Assembly (NCBI GenBank): GCA_021161055.1
Contig: JAGHBI010000074.1
Span: 1-8,751, forward strand
Length of the DNA: 8,751 bases
Source: Candidatus Iainarchaeum sp.
Lineage (GTDB): Archaea; Iainarchaeota; Iainarchaeia; Iainarchaeales; DTGL01
Reading direction: 5' to 3'
In this document: positions 1-5,815 of the stretch, one piece after another
Layout: each line of letters begins with the position of its first letter
Position numbering within the stretch: position 1 is the stretch's first letter
Notes under the pieces: generated by a model
Database searches by the model: none
What the model was told of the DNA's origin: nothing
The model's input: only the letters and a program-made list of their open reading frames with translations
Made by a program: the position numbers and the translations under genes

Positions 1-1
1 T

Positions 2-685
2 AGTGTTGAAATAAAAGAGCTTATGGAATGGATTAAGGGAAATTATAAGGAGCTTGTATCAAAATCTCCTTTAAATGTTGTTGCCTCTTTTATTAGAGGC
101 TTTGTTGATGCGGAAGGCTATATTGATAGTAAGGTTAGAAGGATTGAAATAACACAGAAGCGTAAGGAAATATTGCAGTTTATCCAGATGTTGCTTCTTA
201 GATTTGGAATAGGTTCAAGGTTAAGCTGTTTTAAATCACAGTATCTGCTAGAGCTGTTTAGCGAGGATGTTGTAAAATATGCGCTAATGATTGGCATAAC
301 TGCAAAGGACAAGAAGAGGTTGTTGGATAAATGGGTTGAAACCTTTAAACCCGAACGATCGAAAAGGATAATACCTATTGAAAGAAAAGTAATGCTGAAA
401 TATCTAAGAAAGGTATTTGGACATACAAACAAGATTATCTCCTCGCGAAATAGCAAGTATATCACAAAATACGAATTAGAAAGGATTGTCAGGGCTCTTG
501 AGGGAAAAGAAATTAATGACCCTGATTTGGCCAAGAAACAGGCTTTCTTAAAGGAAATTTTGAATGGGGATGTGAAGTTTGAAAAGGTAAGAAGAATTAG
601 AGAAATTAAAAACACAAAGCCCTTATATGATATAAGTGTTCCAGAAACAGAAAACTATATTGCCAATGGATTCATTGTTCACAAC
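2..685 (+). mobile_element. Intein (C-terminal part) with LAGLIDADG homing endonuclease motif
   Basis: Seen directly: a LAGLIDADG-type helix, FIRGFVDAEG, at bases 89-118, and a Hint block F/G ending (LYDISVPETENYIANG, then FIVHN). The last intein residue is Asn (codon 683-685), preceded by His and followed by Ser as +1 residue. These are the residues needed for C-terminal cleavage and ligation. The FIRGFVDAEG form resembles the second endonuclease motif (block E) of two-motif inteins, so the N-terminal splicing domain and first motif should lie upstream of the window. The acidic residue at the catalytic position is Glu (DAEG) rather than the commoner Asp, which is tolerated in the family. About 150 residues separate the motif from block F, so the endonuclease region is not obviously deleted. 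Whether it still cuts DNA is unknown. Confidence 0.85.
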
Positions 686-814
686 AGCAAAACACGAATT
701 TACCTAAGGCAGAGTAAAGGAGATAAGCGAATTGCTCGCTTAGTTGATTCTCCTAGTTTGCCAGATGGAGAAGCAATATATAGAATAACGGAGCGCGGCA
801 TAGAGGATGTTTAA
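2..814 (+). CDS. radA: RadA recombinase, C-terminal end, interrupted by an intein (5' end outside window)
   Basis: The reading frame is open from base 2, so this is the 3' part of a longer gene. Residue numbers here count from the ATG at 23, which is internal and not the true start. Residues 1-221 are the distal part of an intein. From Ser222 (codon 686-688) the sequence reads SKTRIYLRQSKGDKRIARL and ends in a GEAIYRITERGIED segment. That is the conserved C-terminus of archaeal RadA, the RecA/Rad51-family strand-exchange ATPase of homologous recombination, just after the usual GGH(I/V)xAH segment. The 42-residue tail has no frameshift or stop and looks functional. The host protein is assigned from this tail only, but the match is strong. 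RadA must be spliced to be active, so the intein is presumably splicing-competent. No SD or promoter can be judged because the start is not in the window. Confidence 0.88.
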   Translation, partial: SVEIKELMEWIKGNYKELVSKSPLNVVASFIRGFVDAEGYIDSKVRRIEITQKRKEILQFIQMLLLRFGIGSRLSCFKSQYLLELFSEDVVKYALMIGITAKDKKRLLDKWVETFKPERSKRIIPIERKVMLKYLRKVFGHTNKIISSRNSKYITKYELERIVRALEGKEINDPDLAKKQAFLKEILNGDVKFEKVRRIREIKNTKPLYDISVPETENYIANGFIVHNSKTRIYLRQSKGDKRIARLVDSPSLPDGEAIYRITERGIEDV

Positions 815-928
815 GTTGATTAATTGCCTTCGCTCTGTTAAAAAATCTTTAGATGTCCTCAATGTAAACATGCTGGTCCTTCCAAGGCATTGTAATTGAT
901 TCTGAAACTCAAAATAAACAACGTATTG

Positions 929-939
929 TTTTATATTTT
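929..939 (+). promoter_or_regulatory. TATA box for the SRP RNA gene
   Basis: A TTTATATTTT box is centred near 934, about 27 bases before the predicted 5' end of the SRP RNA at 961, the normal archaeal TATA-to-start distance. The rest of 815-960 is AT-rich and holds no gene or RNA that I recognise. Confidence 0.65.
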
Positions 940-960
940 TCTTTAAGCACAAATTTATTG

Positions 961-1231
961 TGTGGGCTAGGTCGGAGGGCTAGCGGTCCTCTGCTCCGGA
1001 AATCCGCTTTACGCCGGGACCGAAGCTCTGGGGAAGGTTCTGCACTGAAGGTGAAGCCGCAACTTAACTGTGAAGCTCTGCCCTCAGGGGCTTTGCATAG
1101 CTGTGAACCCGCCAGGCCCGGGAGGGAGCAACGGTAGCTGCTTTGCAGAGCGCTCTGGGGAAGCGGAGCTGAGAAGGGTTGCGGAGCAACTTTGCCTTCG
1201 GTTGCGGGATCAACTCTGGAGCGCGCCCACA
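961..1231 (+). ncRNA. ffs: Signal recognition particle RNA (archaeal 7S RNA)
   Basis: This is the RNA scaffold of the signal recognition particle, which binds SRP54 and SRP19 and targets ribosomes making membrane or secreted proteins. The diagnostic part is helix 8 at about 1103-1140. It reads GAACCCGCCAGGCCC, then a GGGA tetraloop, then GGGAGCAACGGTAG, with the asymmetric AGCA/AGG internal loop characteristic of the SRP54 site. The ends pair exactly: TGTGGGC at 961-967 is the reverse complement of GCCCACA at 1225-1231, forming archaeal helix 1. The 5' part (about 970-1007) contains the TCCGGAAATCCGC region expected of the Alu-domain hairpins. A GCCC-TCAG-GGGC hairpin near 1080-1091 fits the helix 6 tip. 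Its GC content is much higher than that of flanking DNA. At about 271 nt it is somewhat shorter than the roughly 300 nt usual for archaea. A TATA box lies at -27. It converges on the CBS gene with a 12-base gap. Confidence 0.92.
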
Positions 1232-1243
1232 CACTTATAATCA

Positions 1244-2347
1244 TTACTTCTTCTCGCGATACTTTATAATCTCTCTTGAAAGCTCATCCAATGCGTTCTG
1301 TAAAGCGCTTAGGGCATTCCAGGATTGTGCTTGTGCCTTTGCGTTGAAACCTGCACCGCTAAGCCTTGCATGCACCACATGCTTCTTGCGCATTCCCCTC
1401 TTTTCATAGCATTTAAAATGTATCGATAGAAAGAGCTCTCCTGCAAGGAGCTTGCACGCTTTATCGTAAAACGTGTTTATTCTTTGTAGAGCGCGCTTTT
1501 TATCTGGCTCGCTAAACTCGGGCATGTTTGAGAGCTGAATGTTTCTTTCCGGACGTGCTTTTTTAAGTATCGCTTCAAGCACGTTCCGTGTTGTAACTAT
1601 TCCTTTTGGCTTGTTGTTTTCCACAAGCACTATTGTTTCTCCATTGCATATATGTTCTTTAACACTACCCAGCGTCTGGTTTGGTCTTGCGGTTATCGCC
1701 TCCTCGGCAAGACCTGATAAAGGCATGTTGAAAATGTTCTTCGCTTCTGGCTCATGCCCCCTCAGCGAGAACAGTTCGCGTTTTGGCGTTGCATGTATGA
1801 AATATCTATCGATTAAAGTTTCTAATGTGACTACGCCTTGTAGATTGTTATTTTTATCTACAATTGGCACCTGCTTTATATTGTTCTCTCTCATTAAAGC
1901 TAGGAGCTTTGCAAGCTTATCGTTGTGTTCGAGTGTGAGCGCTTCAGAAGCGATGTCCTTGAGCTTCATTTCGCTTATATCAAACTCATCAAATGCACTC
2001 TTCAGAACATCGCATATATGAACAAAGCCCATGAGCGTGCCATCTTGGAAAACTGGCAGAACTCTTGAACCTGATTGATGCATTAGCGATATTATCTTCA
2101 GCAAGTTATCGCTAGTGCCAACATTTGGCACAAACTCATCAACAAAATTCTTGAGCTTTGCATAGGAATAGACAACGCGCTTTCTGAGAAGTGCTCTGTG
2201 CGAAAGAATACCTACTAGGGAATTACCATCGAAGACTACCAGGCAGGGCTCCCTGTTTTTTATTATCGCGCCTAGCGCTTCGGAAAGTGTTTTGTTTGCG
2301 TCTATGCGCAGGACATTCTTCCTTAGAATATCCGATGCAACAACCAC
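1244..2347 (-). CDS. Four-CBS-domain protein with C-terminal HPF/RaiA-like ribosome-binding domain
   Basis: This predicted cytosolic 367-residue protein has four CBS repeats, at about 4-57, 62-118, 127-183 and 211-263, making two Bateman modules. These normally bind adenosine nucleotides. Residues 266-367 look like the beta-alpha-beta-beta-beta-alpha domain of hibernation-promoting factors. Features are NIQLSNMPEFSEPDKKRAL at the start, a LSIHFK strand, basic KRGMRKKHVVHARLSG strands, and a C-terminal helix, ALDELSREIIKYREKK, like the HPF LDRQIxKxKxK end. The start is GTG at 2347, preceded by a perfect GAGGTG Shine-Dalgarno that overlaps the tpiA stop, so the gene is almost surely translated from the tpiA mRNA. 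Inference: a ribosome hibernation or dimerisation factor gated by AMP/ADP/ATP. CBS proteins have been reported as archaeal hibernation factors (from memory). The CBS call is very firm; the HPF-like call is by eye. The alternative is a CBS protein whose tail has another RNA-binding role. Confidence 0.82.
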   Translation of the reverse strand: MVVASDILRKNVLRIDANKTLSEALGAIIKNREPCLVVFDGNSLVGILSHRALLRKRVVYSYAKLKNFVDEFVPNVGTSDNLLKIISLMHQSGSRVLPVFQDGTLMGFVHICDVLKSAFDEFDISEMKLKDIASEALTLEHNDKLAKLLALMRENNIKQVPIVDKNNNLQGVVTLETLIDRYFIHATPKRELFSLRGHEPEAKNIFNMPLSGLAEEAITARPNQTLGSVKEHICNGETIVLVENNKPKGIVTTRNVLEAILKKARPERNIQLSNMPEFSEPDKKRALQRINTFYDKACKLLAGELFLSIHFKCYEKRGMRKKHVVHARLSGAGFNAKAQAQSWNALSALQNALDELSREIIKYREKK

Positions 2348-2351
2348 AAGA

Positions 2352-2358
2352 CCACCTC
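2352..2358 (-). promoter_or_regulatory. Ribosome binding site overlapping the tpiA stop codon
   Basis: On the minus strand GAGGTGG begins within the tpiA TGA stop (2357-2359) and ends four bases before the GTG start at 2347. It matches the archaeal anti-SD core and decides the GTG start. The overlap implies translational coupling with tpiA. Confidence 0.8.
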
Positions 2359-3040
2359 ACTCAAATCCTGAGAGAAGCTCGAGGATTGCTTCCTTTTTAT
2401 TATCTGCTTTGACTATTGCTGAAGCAACAAACACACCAACGCAGCCAAGTTCAATAGCTCTCTTTACATCGCTAGCGCTCTTTATTCCAGCACCGGCAAC
2501 TATCGGGATGTTTGCAATCTTCCCAACACCTTCAACAATGCCTGTTATGAGCTCTGGTTTTGCTGTTGAAACCGCTATGCCTGTCCCAACAAGCTCTGGA
2601 GGCTCCACAGCAATTAAATCTGGTTTTACATTGAAGCTCGCTATTTGCTTTGCTCTTTCGAGGGATTCAGCACAGCACATAACAAATAAGCCGGCTTCCC
2701 TCGCTCTTATTATTGCTCTCTCTAAGAATTCGTTTGTGCGCTTATTTTCAGCATGATTCAGCACAGTGCCGGATGCACCTGCCTGTTTCACTGCCTCAGG
2801 CAGTATGTGTCCTGTATGCGCACCGTATGATATTGGATCTACATGCTGAGCAAATATCGGTAGCGTGCAGTTCTGGCTTAATAGCCTTATATCACAAGCC
2901 TGTGCAACCAGTACAATTTCTCTATCTTTTTTTTCTGCAATAGCATCTGCTATCCTTGCGAGCTCTAAGGCTTTGGCACCGGTGCCTGCCTCATACGTTT
3001 TCAGATTTATGAAGAGTACCGGCTTTTTTAGCTTGAGCAT
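2357..3040 (-). CDS. tpiA: Triosephosphate isomerase (archaeal type)
   Basis: Interconverts dihydroxyacetone phosphate and glyceraldehyde 3-phosphate in glycolysis/gluconeogenesis in the cytosol. The 227-residue length is that of the short archaeal TIM, about 20 residues less than bacterial and eukaryotic enzymes. Catalytic residues are visible: Asn12 and Lys14 in INLKTY, His96 in LNHAENKR, and Glu146 in AVEPPELVGTG. The phosphate-binding GAGI is at 183-186. The archaeal signature FAQHVDPISYGAHTG is at 63-77. The ATG at 3038-3040 has no Shine-Dalgarno but lies about 26 bases from a TATTTAAA box, so the message is probably leaderless. It is the first gene of a two-gene operon with the CBS/HPF-like gene, which follows at once. 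Nothing in the enzyme looks broken. The pairing with a stress-type protein is the only oddity. Confidence 0.96.
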   Translation of the reverse strand: MLKLKKPVLFINLKTYEAGTGAKALELARIADAIAEKKDREIVLVAQACDIRLLSQNCTLPIFAQHVDPISYGAHTGHILPEAVKQAGASGTVLNHAENKRTNEFLERAIIRAREAGLFVMCCAESLERAKQIASFNVKPDLIAVEPPELVGTGIAVSTAKPELITGIVEGVGKIANIPIVAGAGIKSASDVKRAIELGCVGVFVASAIVKADNKKEAILELLSGFE

Positions 3041-3061
3041 GTACTAATAAATATCAGTTCG

Positions 3062-3070
3062 GTTTAAATA
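3062..3070 (-). promoter_or_regulatory. TATA box for the tpiA operon (leaderless start likely)
   Basis: TATTTAAAC on the minus strand is centred near 3066, about 26 bases before the tpiA ATG at 3040. This places the transcription start at or next to the start codon, in keeping with the absence of a Shine-Dalgarno there. Confidence 0.6.
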
Positions 3071-3096
3071 GCGTATTGGTACAAAGACCTGCTTTG

Positions 3097-3105
3097 TTTT
3101 TTATG
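3097..3105 (+). promoter_or_regulatory. Possible TATA box for the RelA/SpoT gene
   Basis: The T/A-rich stretch TTTTTTATG is centred about 27 bases before the ATG at 3128. No Shine-Dalgarno precedes that ATG, so a leaderless transcript is plausible. The box is a weaker match than the one for tpiA, and the 87-base divergent region is AT-rich throughout, so this is tentative. Confidence 0.35.
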
Positions 3106-3127
3106 CTTTTATTTTCATATATTGGTA

Positions 3128-4948
3128 ATGCGCTACAGGAACGCAAGCATCTCAGACATTCTTGGTTTGCTGGATTCTACAGATCGAAAGGTTGTTGAAA
3201 GGGCGTATGGTATAGCCAAGAAATGCACTAGTGGTGCGCTCCTTCGGCATCAGATAAACACAGCGTTCACGCTTGCAAAACTTGGGCTTGATGCAAGCAC
3301 TGTTGCAGCAGGCTTATTGCACGAGATTGGAGGCGATATAAACAAGGCAACGCTTGGCAACGATGTTAAAGAGATTGTAAAGGAGGTTACAAAGCTTGAG
3401 CTTGTGAAGAGTAGGAACATTGGCAGGCTGGAGAACAGGAACTTGGCAAAGGTTATACTCGCAATAGCAAAGGATGTAAGAAGCATCATTGTTGAGCTTG
3501 CATCGCATCTGGATAAAATAAGGTTTGTTGGGAAGTATCATAAAGGGGAACAGAAGATTCTTGCCGAGCTTGCATTGGAAGTGTATGCACCCGTGTGCCA
3601 CAAATTAGGGCTTTATGATATAGAGTGGGAAATGCAAGATTTAGCATTTAAAAGGCTCCAGCCGGAGGAATACTACAAAATAAAAATGCTTATTAACGAG
3701 AAAAGAGAAGCCCGTGTAAGAAAGCTTGAGAAGGCCTGCGAGCTCGTAGAAGCACTTATGAGAAGCGAAGGTTTGGATGTGTTCCTTCAGAGCAGAGTGA
3801 AGAACTTCTATAGCATATATAGAAAGATGAAGGAGCAAGGAAAGCAATTCAATCAGATATACGACCTATTAGGTATAAGAATTTTGTGTAATTCTGTGGA
3901 AGATTGTTATAAGGCCCTCAATACTTTGCACAGGCACTTCGATCCCATGGGAAAATTCTACGATTATATCGCTAAGCCTAAGGAAAATATGTATAGGTCC
4001 ATCCACACAGTAGTAAAGATTTCCGATGTACAGGTAGAGGTGCAGATAAGAACATGGGATATGCACAGAGACGCTGAGGATGGTATTGCCGCTCACTGGC
4101 GCTATAAGAGGTTTGAACAGGATAAACACTTCGATAAAGTGCTCTCTTGGGCTAAACAACTCGTTGAGCTCCAGAGAAAGGAGGGGAGCAACTTTTTAAG
4201 CTATATGAAAATTCCTCTTGCACAGAACAACATATTCGTTTTGACGCCTAAGAATGATATTGTAGTGCTGCCTAGAAATTCCACAGCACTGGATTTTGCA
4301 TATGCTATACACACAGATATTGGTAATAAATGCAAGGCTGTTTTTGTTAATGGCAAGCAGAAGCGCCTTGATTACGTCCTTGAAAGTGGAGATGTTGTTG
4401 AGGTGATAACAGATAGCAAGAGGCGCGTGAAGAGAAGCTGGCTTGCATTTGTTAAGACGAATAAGGCAAAGGCAAAGATAAGGAAGGTCTTGGGGCTTAA
4501 GGGGAGGCCCGCTAAGGAGATTAAAGTATTGCGAAAAGATGTGCCACGCAAGATTGTTATAGCGAAATGTTGCACGCCTCTCTTTGGTGATGATGTAATA
4601 GCTTACAGAACAACAAAAAGAAAGATAACAATACATAGGGCAGACTGCACTATGCTAAGCAGGCTTCCAGACGAGAGGAAATTCAGAGTAAACGATGACC
4701 TTTGGAGAAGAAAGAGCTATGTTGCTAGGATTGAAGTTAAGGCATTTGAAAGAGCTGGCCTGTTCATCGATATCCTCAAAACCATTCAGAGACTTGGTAT
4801 GAGGATTAGCGGAAGTGAGGTGAGAACAGATTCGGGAAATATTGTTAGATGTATATTCGATGTGAATGTTAAAAGTCTTGATCACATAGAAAGTATGCGA
4901 AAAGCCCTTCTGAATATCCAAAACGTGCTATCAGTTGAGAGGGTATAG
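3128..4948 (+). CDS. Long RelA/SpoT-family (p)ppGpp synthetase, hydrolase site degraded
   Basis: 606 residues from ATG 3128; an in-frame TTG at 3122 is a less likely start. Domain order is that of long RSH proteins: HD-type hydrolase (about 35-150), synthetase (220-330), TGS (368-430, FAYAIHTDIG at 390-399), CCHC zinc finger (C481, C482, H503, C507) and ACT (533-606). Synthetase residues are kept: R223 and K225 in SRVKNFYSIYRKM, D246 in IYDLLGIR, Y289, and E304 in EVQIRT. In the hydrolase, His41 and His65 remain. However, the HD motif is HE (66), the ED pair is GD (69-70), and the metal Asp of LADRLHNMR is Ser126 in LASHLDKIR. I infer alarmone synthesis from ATP and GTP/GDP with little hydrolysis, probably ribosome-coupled through the TGS-ACT half. 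The helical linker between TGS and zinc finger is much shorter than in bacteria. The gene is divergent from tpiA and followed by kaiC-like. Archaeal members are rare, so gene transfer from bacteria is likely. Confidence 0.93.
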   Translation: MRYRNASISDILGLLDSTDRKVVERAYGIAKKCTSGALLRHQINTAFTLAKLGLDASTVAAGLLHEIGGDINKATLGNDVKEIVKEVTKLELVKSRNIGRLENRNLAKVILAIAKDVRSIIVELASHLDKIRFVGKYHKGEQKILAELALEVYAPVCHKLGLYDIEWEMQDLAFKRLQPEEYYKIKMLINEKREARVRKLEKACELVEALMRSEGLDVFLQSRVKNFYSIYRKMKEQGKQFNQIYDLLGIRILCNSVEDCYKALNTLHRHFDPMGKFYDYIAKPKENMYRSIHTVVKISDVQVEVQIRTWDMHRDAEDGIAAHWRYKRFEQDKHFDKVLSWAKQLVELQRKEGSNFLSYMKIPLAQNNIFVLTPKNDIVVLPRNSTALDFAYAIHTDIGNKCKAVFVNGKQKRLDYVLESGDVVEVITDSKRRVKRSWLAFVKTNKAKAKIRKVLGLKGRPAKEIKVLRKDVPRKIVIAKCCTPLFGDDVIAYRTTKRKITIHRADCTMLSRLPDERKFRVNDDLWRRKSYVARIEVKAFERAGLFIDILKTIQRLGMRISGSEVRTDSGNIVRCIFDVNVKSLDHIESMRKALLNIQNVLSVERV

Positions 4949-4987
4949 GTAAGAATAAATATGGGTTTGTATATTATAAAAAGATAT

Positions 4988-4993
4988 AGGTGG
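4988..4993 (+). promoter_or_regulatory. Ribosome binding site of the KaiC-like gene
   Basis: AGGTGG ends four bases before the ATG at 4998 and fixes that start. An AT-rich stretch (about 4969-4983) just upstream could be a TATA box, but would place transcription start almost on the RBS. Cotranscription from the RelA/SpoT gene, 49 bases upstream, therefore seems equally possible. Confidence 0.65.
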
Positions 4994-4997
4994 TTGT

Positions 4998-5732
4998 ATG
5001 AAGAGGATAAAGACTGGCATACATGGGCTTGATGAATTGATTGAAGGAGGTTTTCCTTCAGGCAGAACTGTGCTTGTAAGCGGTGCCTGTGGTTCGGGAA
5101 AAACAACTTTTGGAATTCAATACATCTATTCCGGTGCTGAGCTCTATGGTGAGCCCGGCATCTATGTAACGCTCGATGAAAGACCCCATCTCATAAGAGA
5201 AGATTGCCTGAATTTTGGCTGGGATCTGAGAAAGCTTGAGAATGAGAATATGATTAGGATTATTGATGGCACGGTTGCAAGGCTTGGATTCCCTACTGAA
5301 GAAGAGTTTGCGCTTCCAAGCAGTGGCATAGATATTGATAAACTTCTCCTTGAGATTTTAGCATCAATAAAGAGGTTTGGGGCAAAGCGTATTGTGATTG
5401 ATTCTGTTGCTGCTTTGGGACTTAGCCTGCGCAGCGAGGATGACATAAGGCGTGCGTTGCTTAAGCTCAGCTACCTGCTCGGGAAGGCTGGCACAACCTC
5501 AGTGCTTATATCAGAGATAGAAACGGACAGCAAGCGCTTCAGCAAATATGGAATTGAGGAATTCCTTGCCGATGGTGTTATAGTTCTGCATTATATTGGT
5601 GTTGGCGGGGGAACAACGCGCGCATTGCAGATAGTAAAGATGCGTGGAACAAAGCATTCTGAGTATCTGCATCCAATGGAAATTACGGAAAGAGGTATTG
5701 TTGTTAAGCAGGTCGAGGAATCCGAGCTCTAA
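4998..5732 (+). CDS. KaiC-like RecA-superfamily ATPase, single domain
   Basis: The 244-residue protein has one KaiC-type ATPase domain. It opens with TGIHGLDELIEGGFPSGRT, typical of the family. Walker A is GACGSGKT at 29-36, the acidic pair of the catalytic site is DE at 60-61 in VTLDERP, and Walker B is RIVIDSV at 131-137 with Asp135. The family-typical K-M-R-G-T-x-H is at 214-220, followed by PMEITERGIVV. Cyanobacterial KaiC has two such domains. Archaeal single-domain homologues are numerous, and most have no settled function; signalling or motility-linked roles are known for some. There is no kaiA or kaiB here, so a clock role is not implied. It lies 49 bases after the RelA/SpoT gene on the same strand, possibly in an operon. 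Its stop is one base from the 3' end of the convergent tRNA-Phe. The family call is firm; the role is unknown. Confidence 0.9.
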   Translation: MKRIKTGIHGLDELIEGGFPSGRTVLVSGACGSGKTTFGIQYIYSGAELYGEPGIYVTLDERPHLIREDCLNFGWDLRKLENENMIRIIDGTVARLGFPTEEEFALPSSGIDIDKLLLEILASIKRFGAKRIVIDSVAALGLSLRSEDDIRRALLKLSYLLGKAGTTSVLISEIETDSKRFSKYGIEEFLADGVIVLHYIGVGGGTTRALQIVKMRGTKHSEYLHPMEITERGIVVKQVEESEL

Positions 5733-5733
5733 G

Positions 5734-5805
5734 TGGGGCAGGCGAGATTCGAACTCGCGACACCACGGTCTTCAGCCGTGTGCTCTCCCACTGAGCTACT
5801 GCCCC
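5734..5805 (-). tRNA. tRNA-Phe (GAA)
   Basis: This 72-nt gene folds as a full cloverleaf on the minus strand. The acceptor is GGGGCAG with CTGCCCC and discriminator A. The D-stem is GCTC/GAGC, and the anticodon stem is CACGG/CCGTG around the loop CTGAAGA, giving anticodon GAA. The T-stem is GCGAG/CTCGC with TTCGAAT. CCA is not encoded and there is no intron. It lies 10 bases downstream of the lysS stop on the same strand and ends one base from the KaiC-like stop. Confidence 0.97.
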
Positions 5806-5815
5806 TTAAAATAAA

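Noticed and set aside
838..910. Possible C/D box RNA or hairpin between radA and the SRP RNA
   Set aside because: There is a CTGA near 902-905 and a loose CAATG/CATTG inverted repeat, but no good box C (RTGATGA) and no convincing stem. It is not supported.
909..1244. 111-residue open frame on the minus strand
   Set aside because: It runs antisense through the SRP RNA gene, which explains the open frame by its GC-rich structured sequence. Its composition (Ser, Arg, Pro, Leu) is not protein-like and it has no RBS.
1539..2021. 160-residue open frame on the plus strand
   Set aside because: It is the reverse shadow of the CBS-domain gene, which has clear homology, while this frame has none. The plus-strand frames at 2292-2756 and 2865-3047 inside the CBS/tpiA operon are rejected for the same reason.
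3122..3127. TTG start two codons upstream of the RelA/SpoT ATG
   Set aside because: TTG-GTA-ATG has no RBS. The ATG is a stronger start and suits the spacing to the T/A-rich box. The difference is only two residues.
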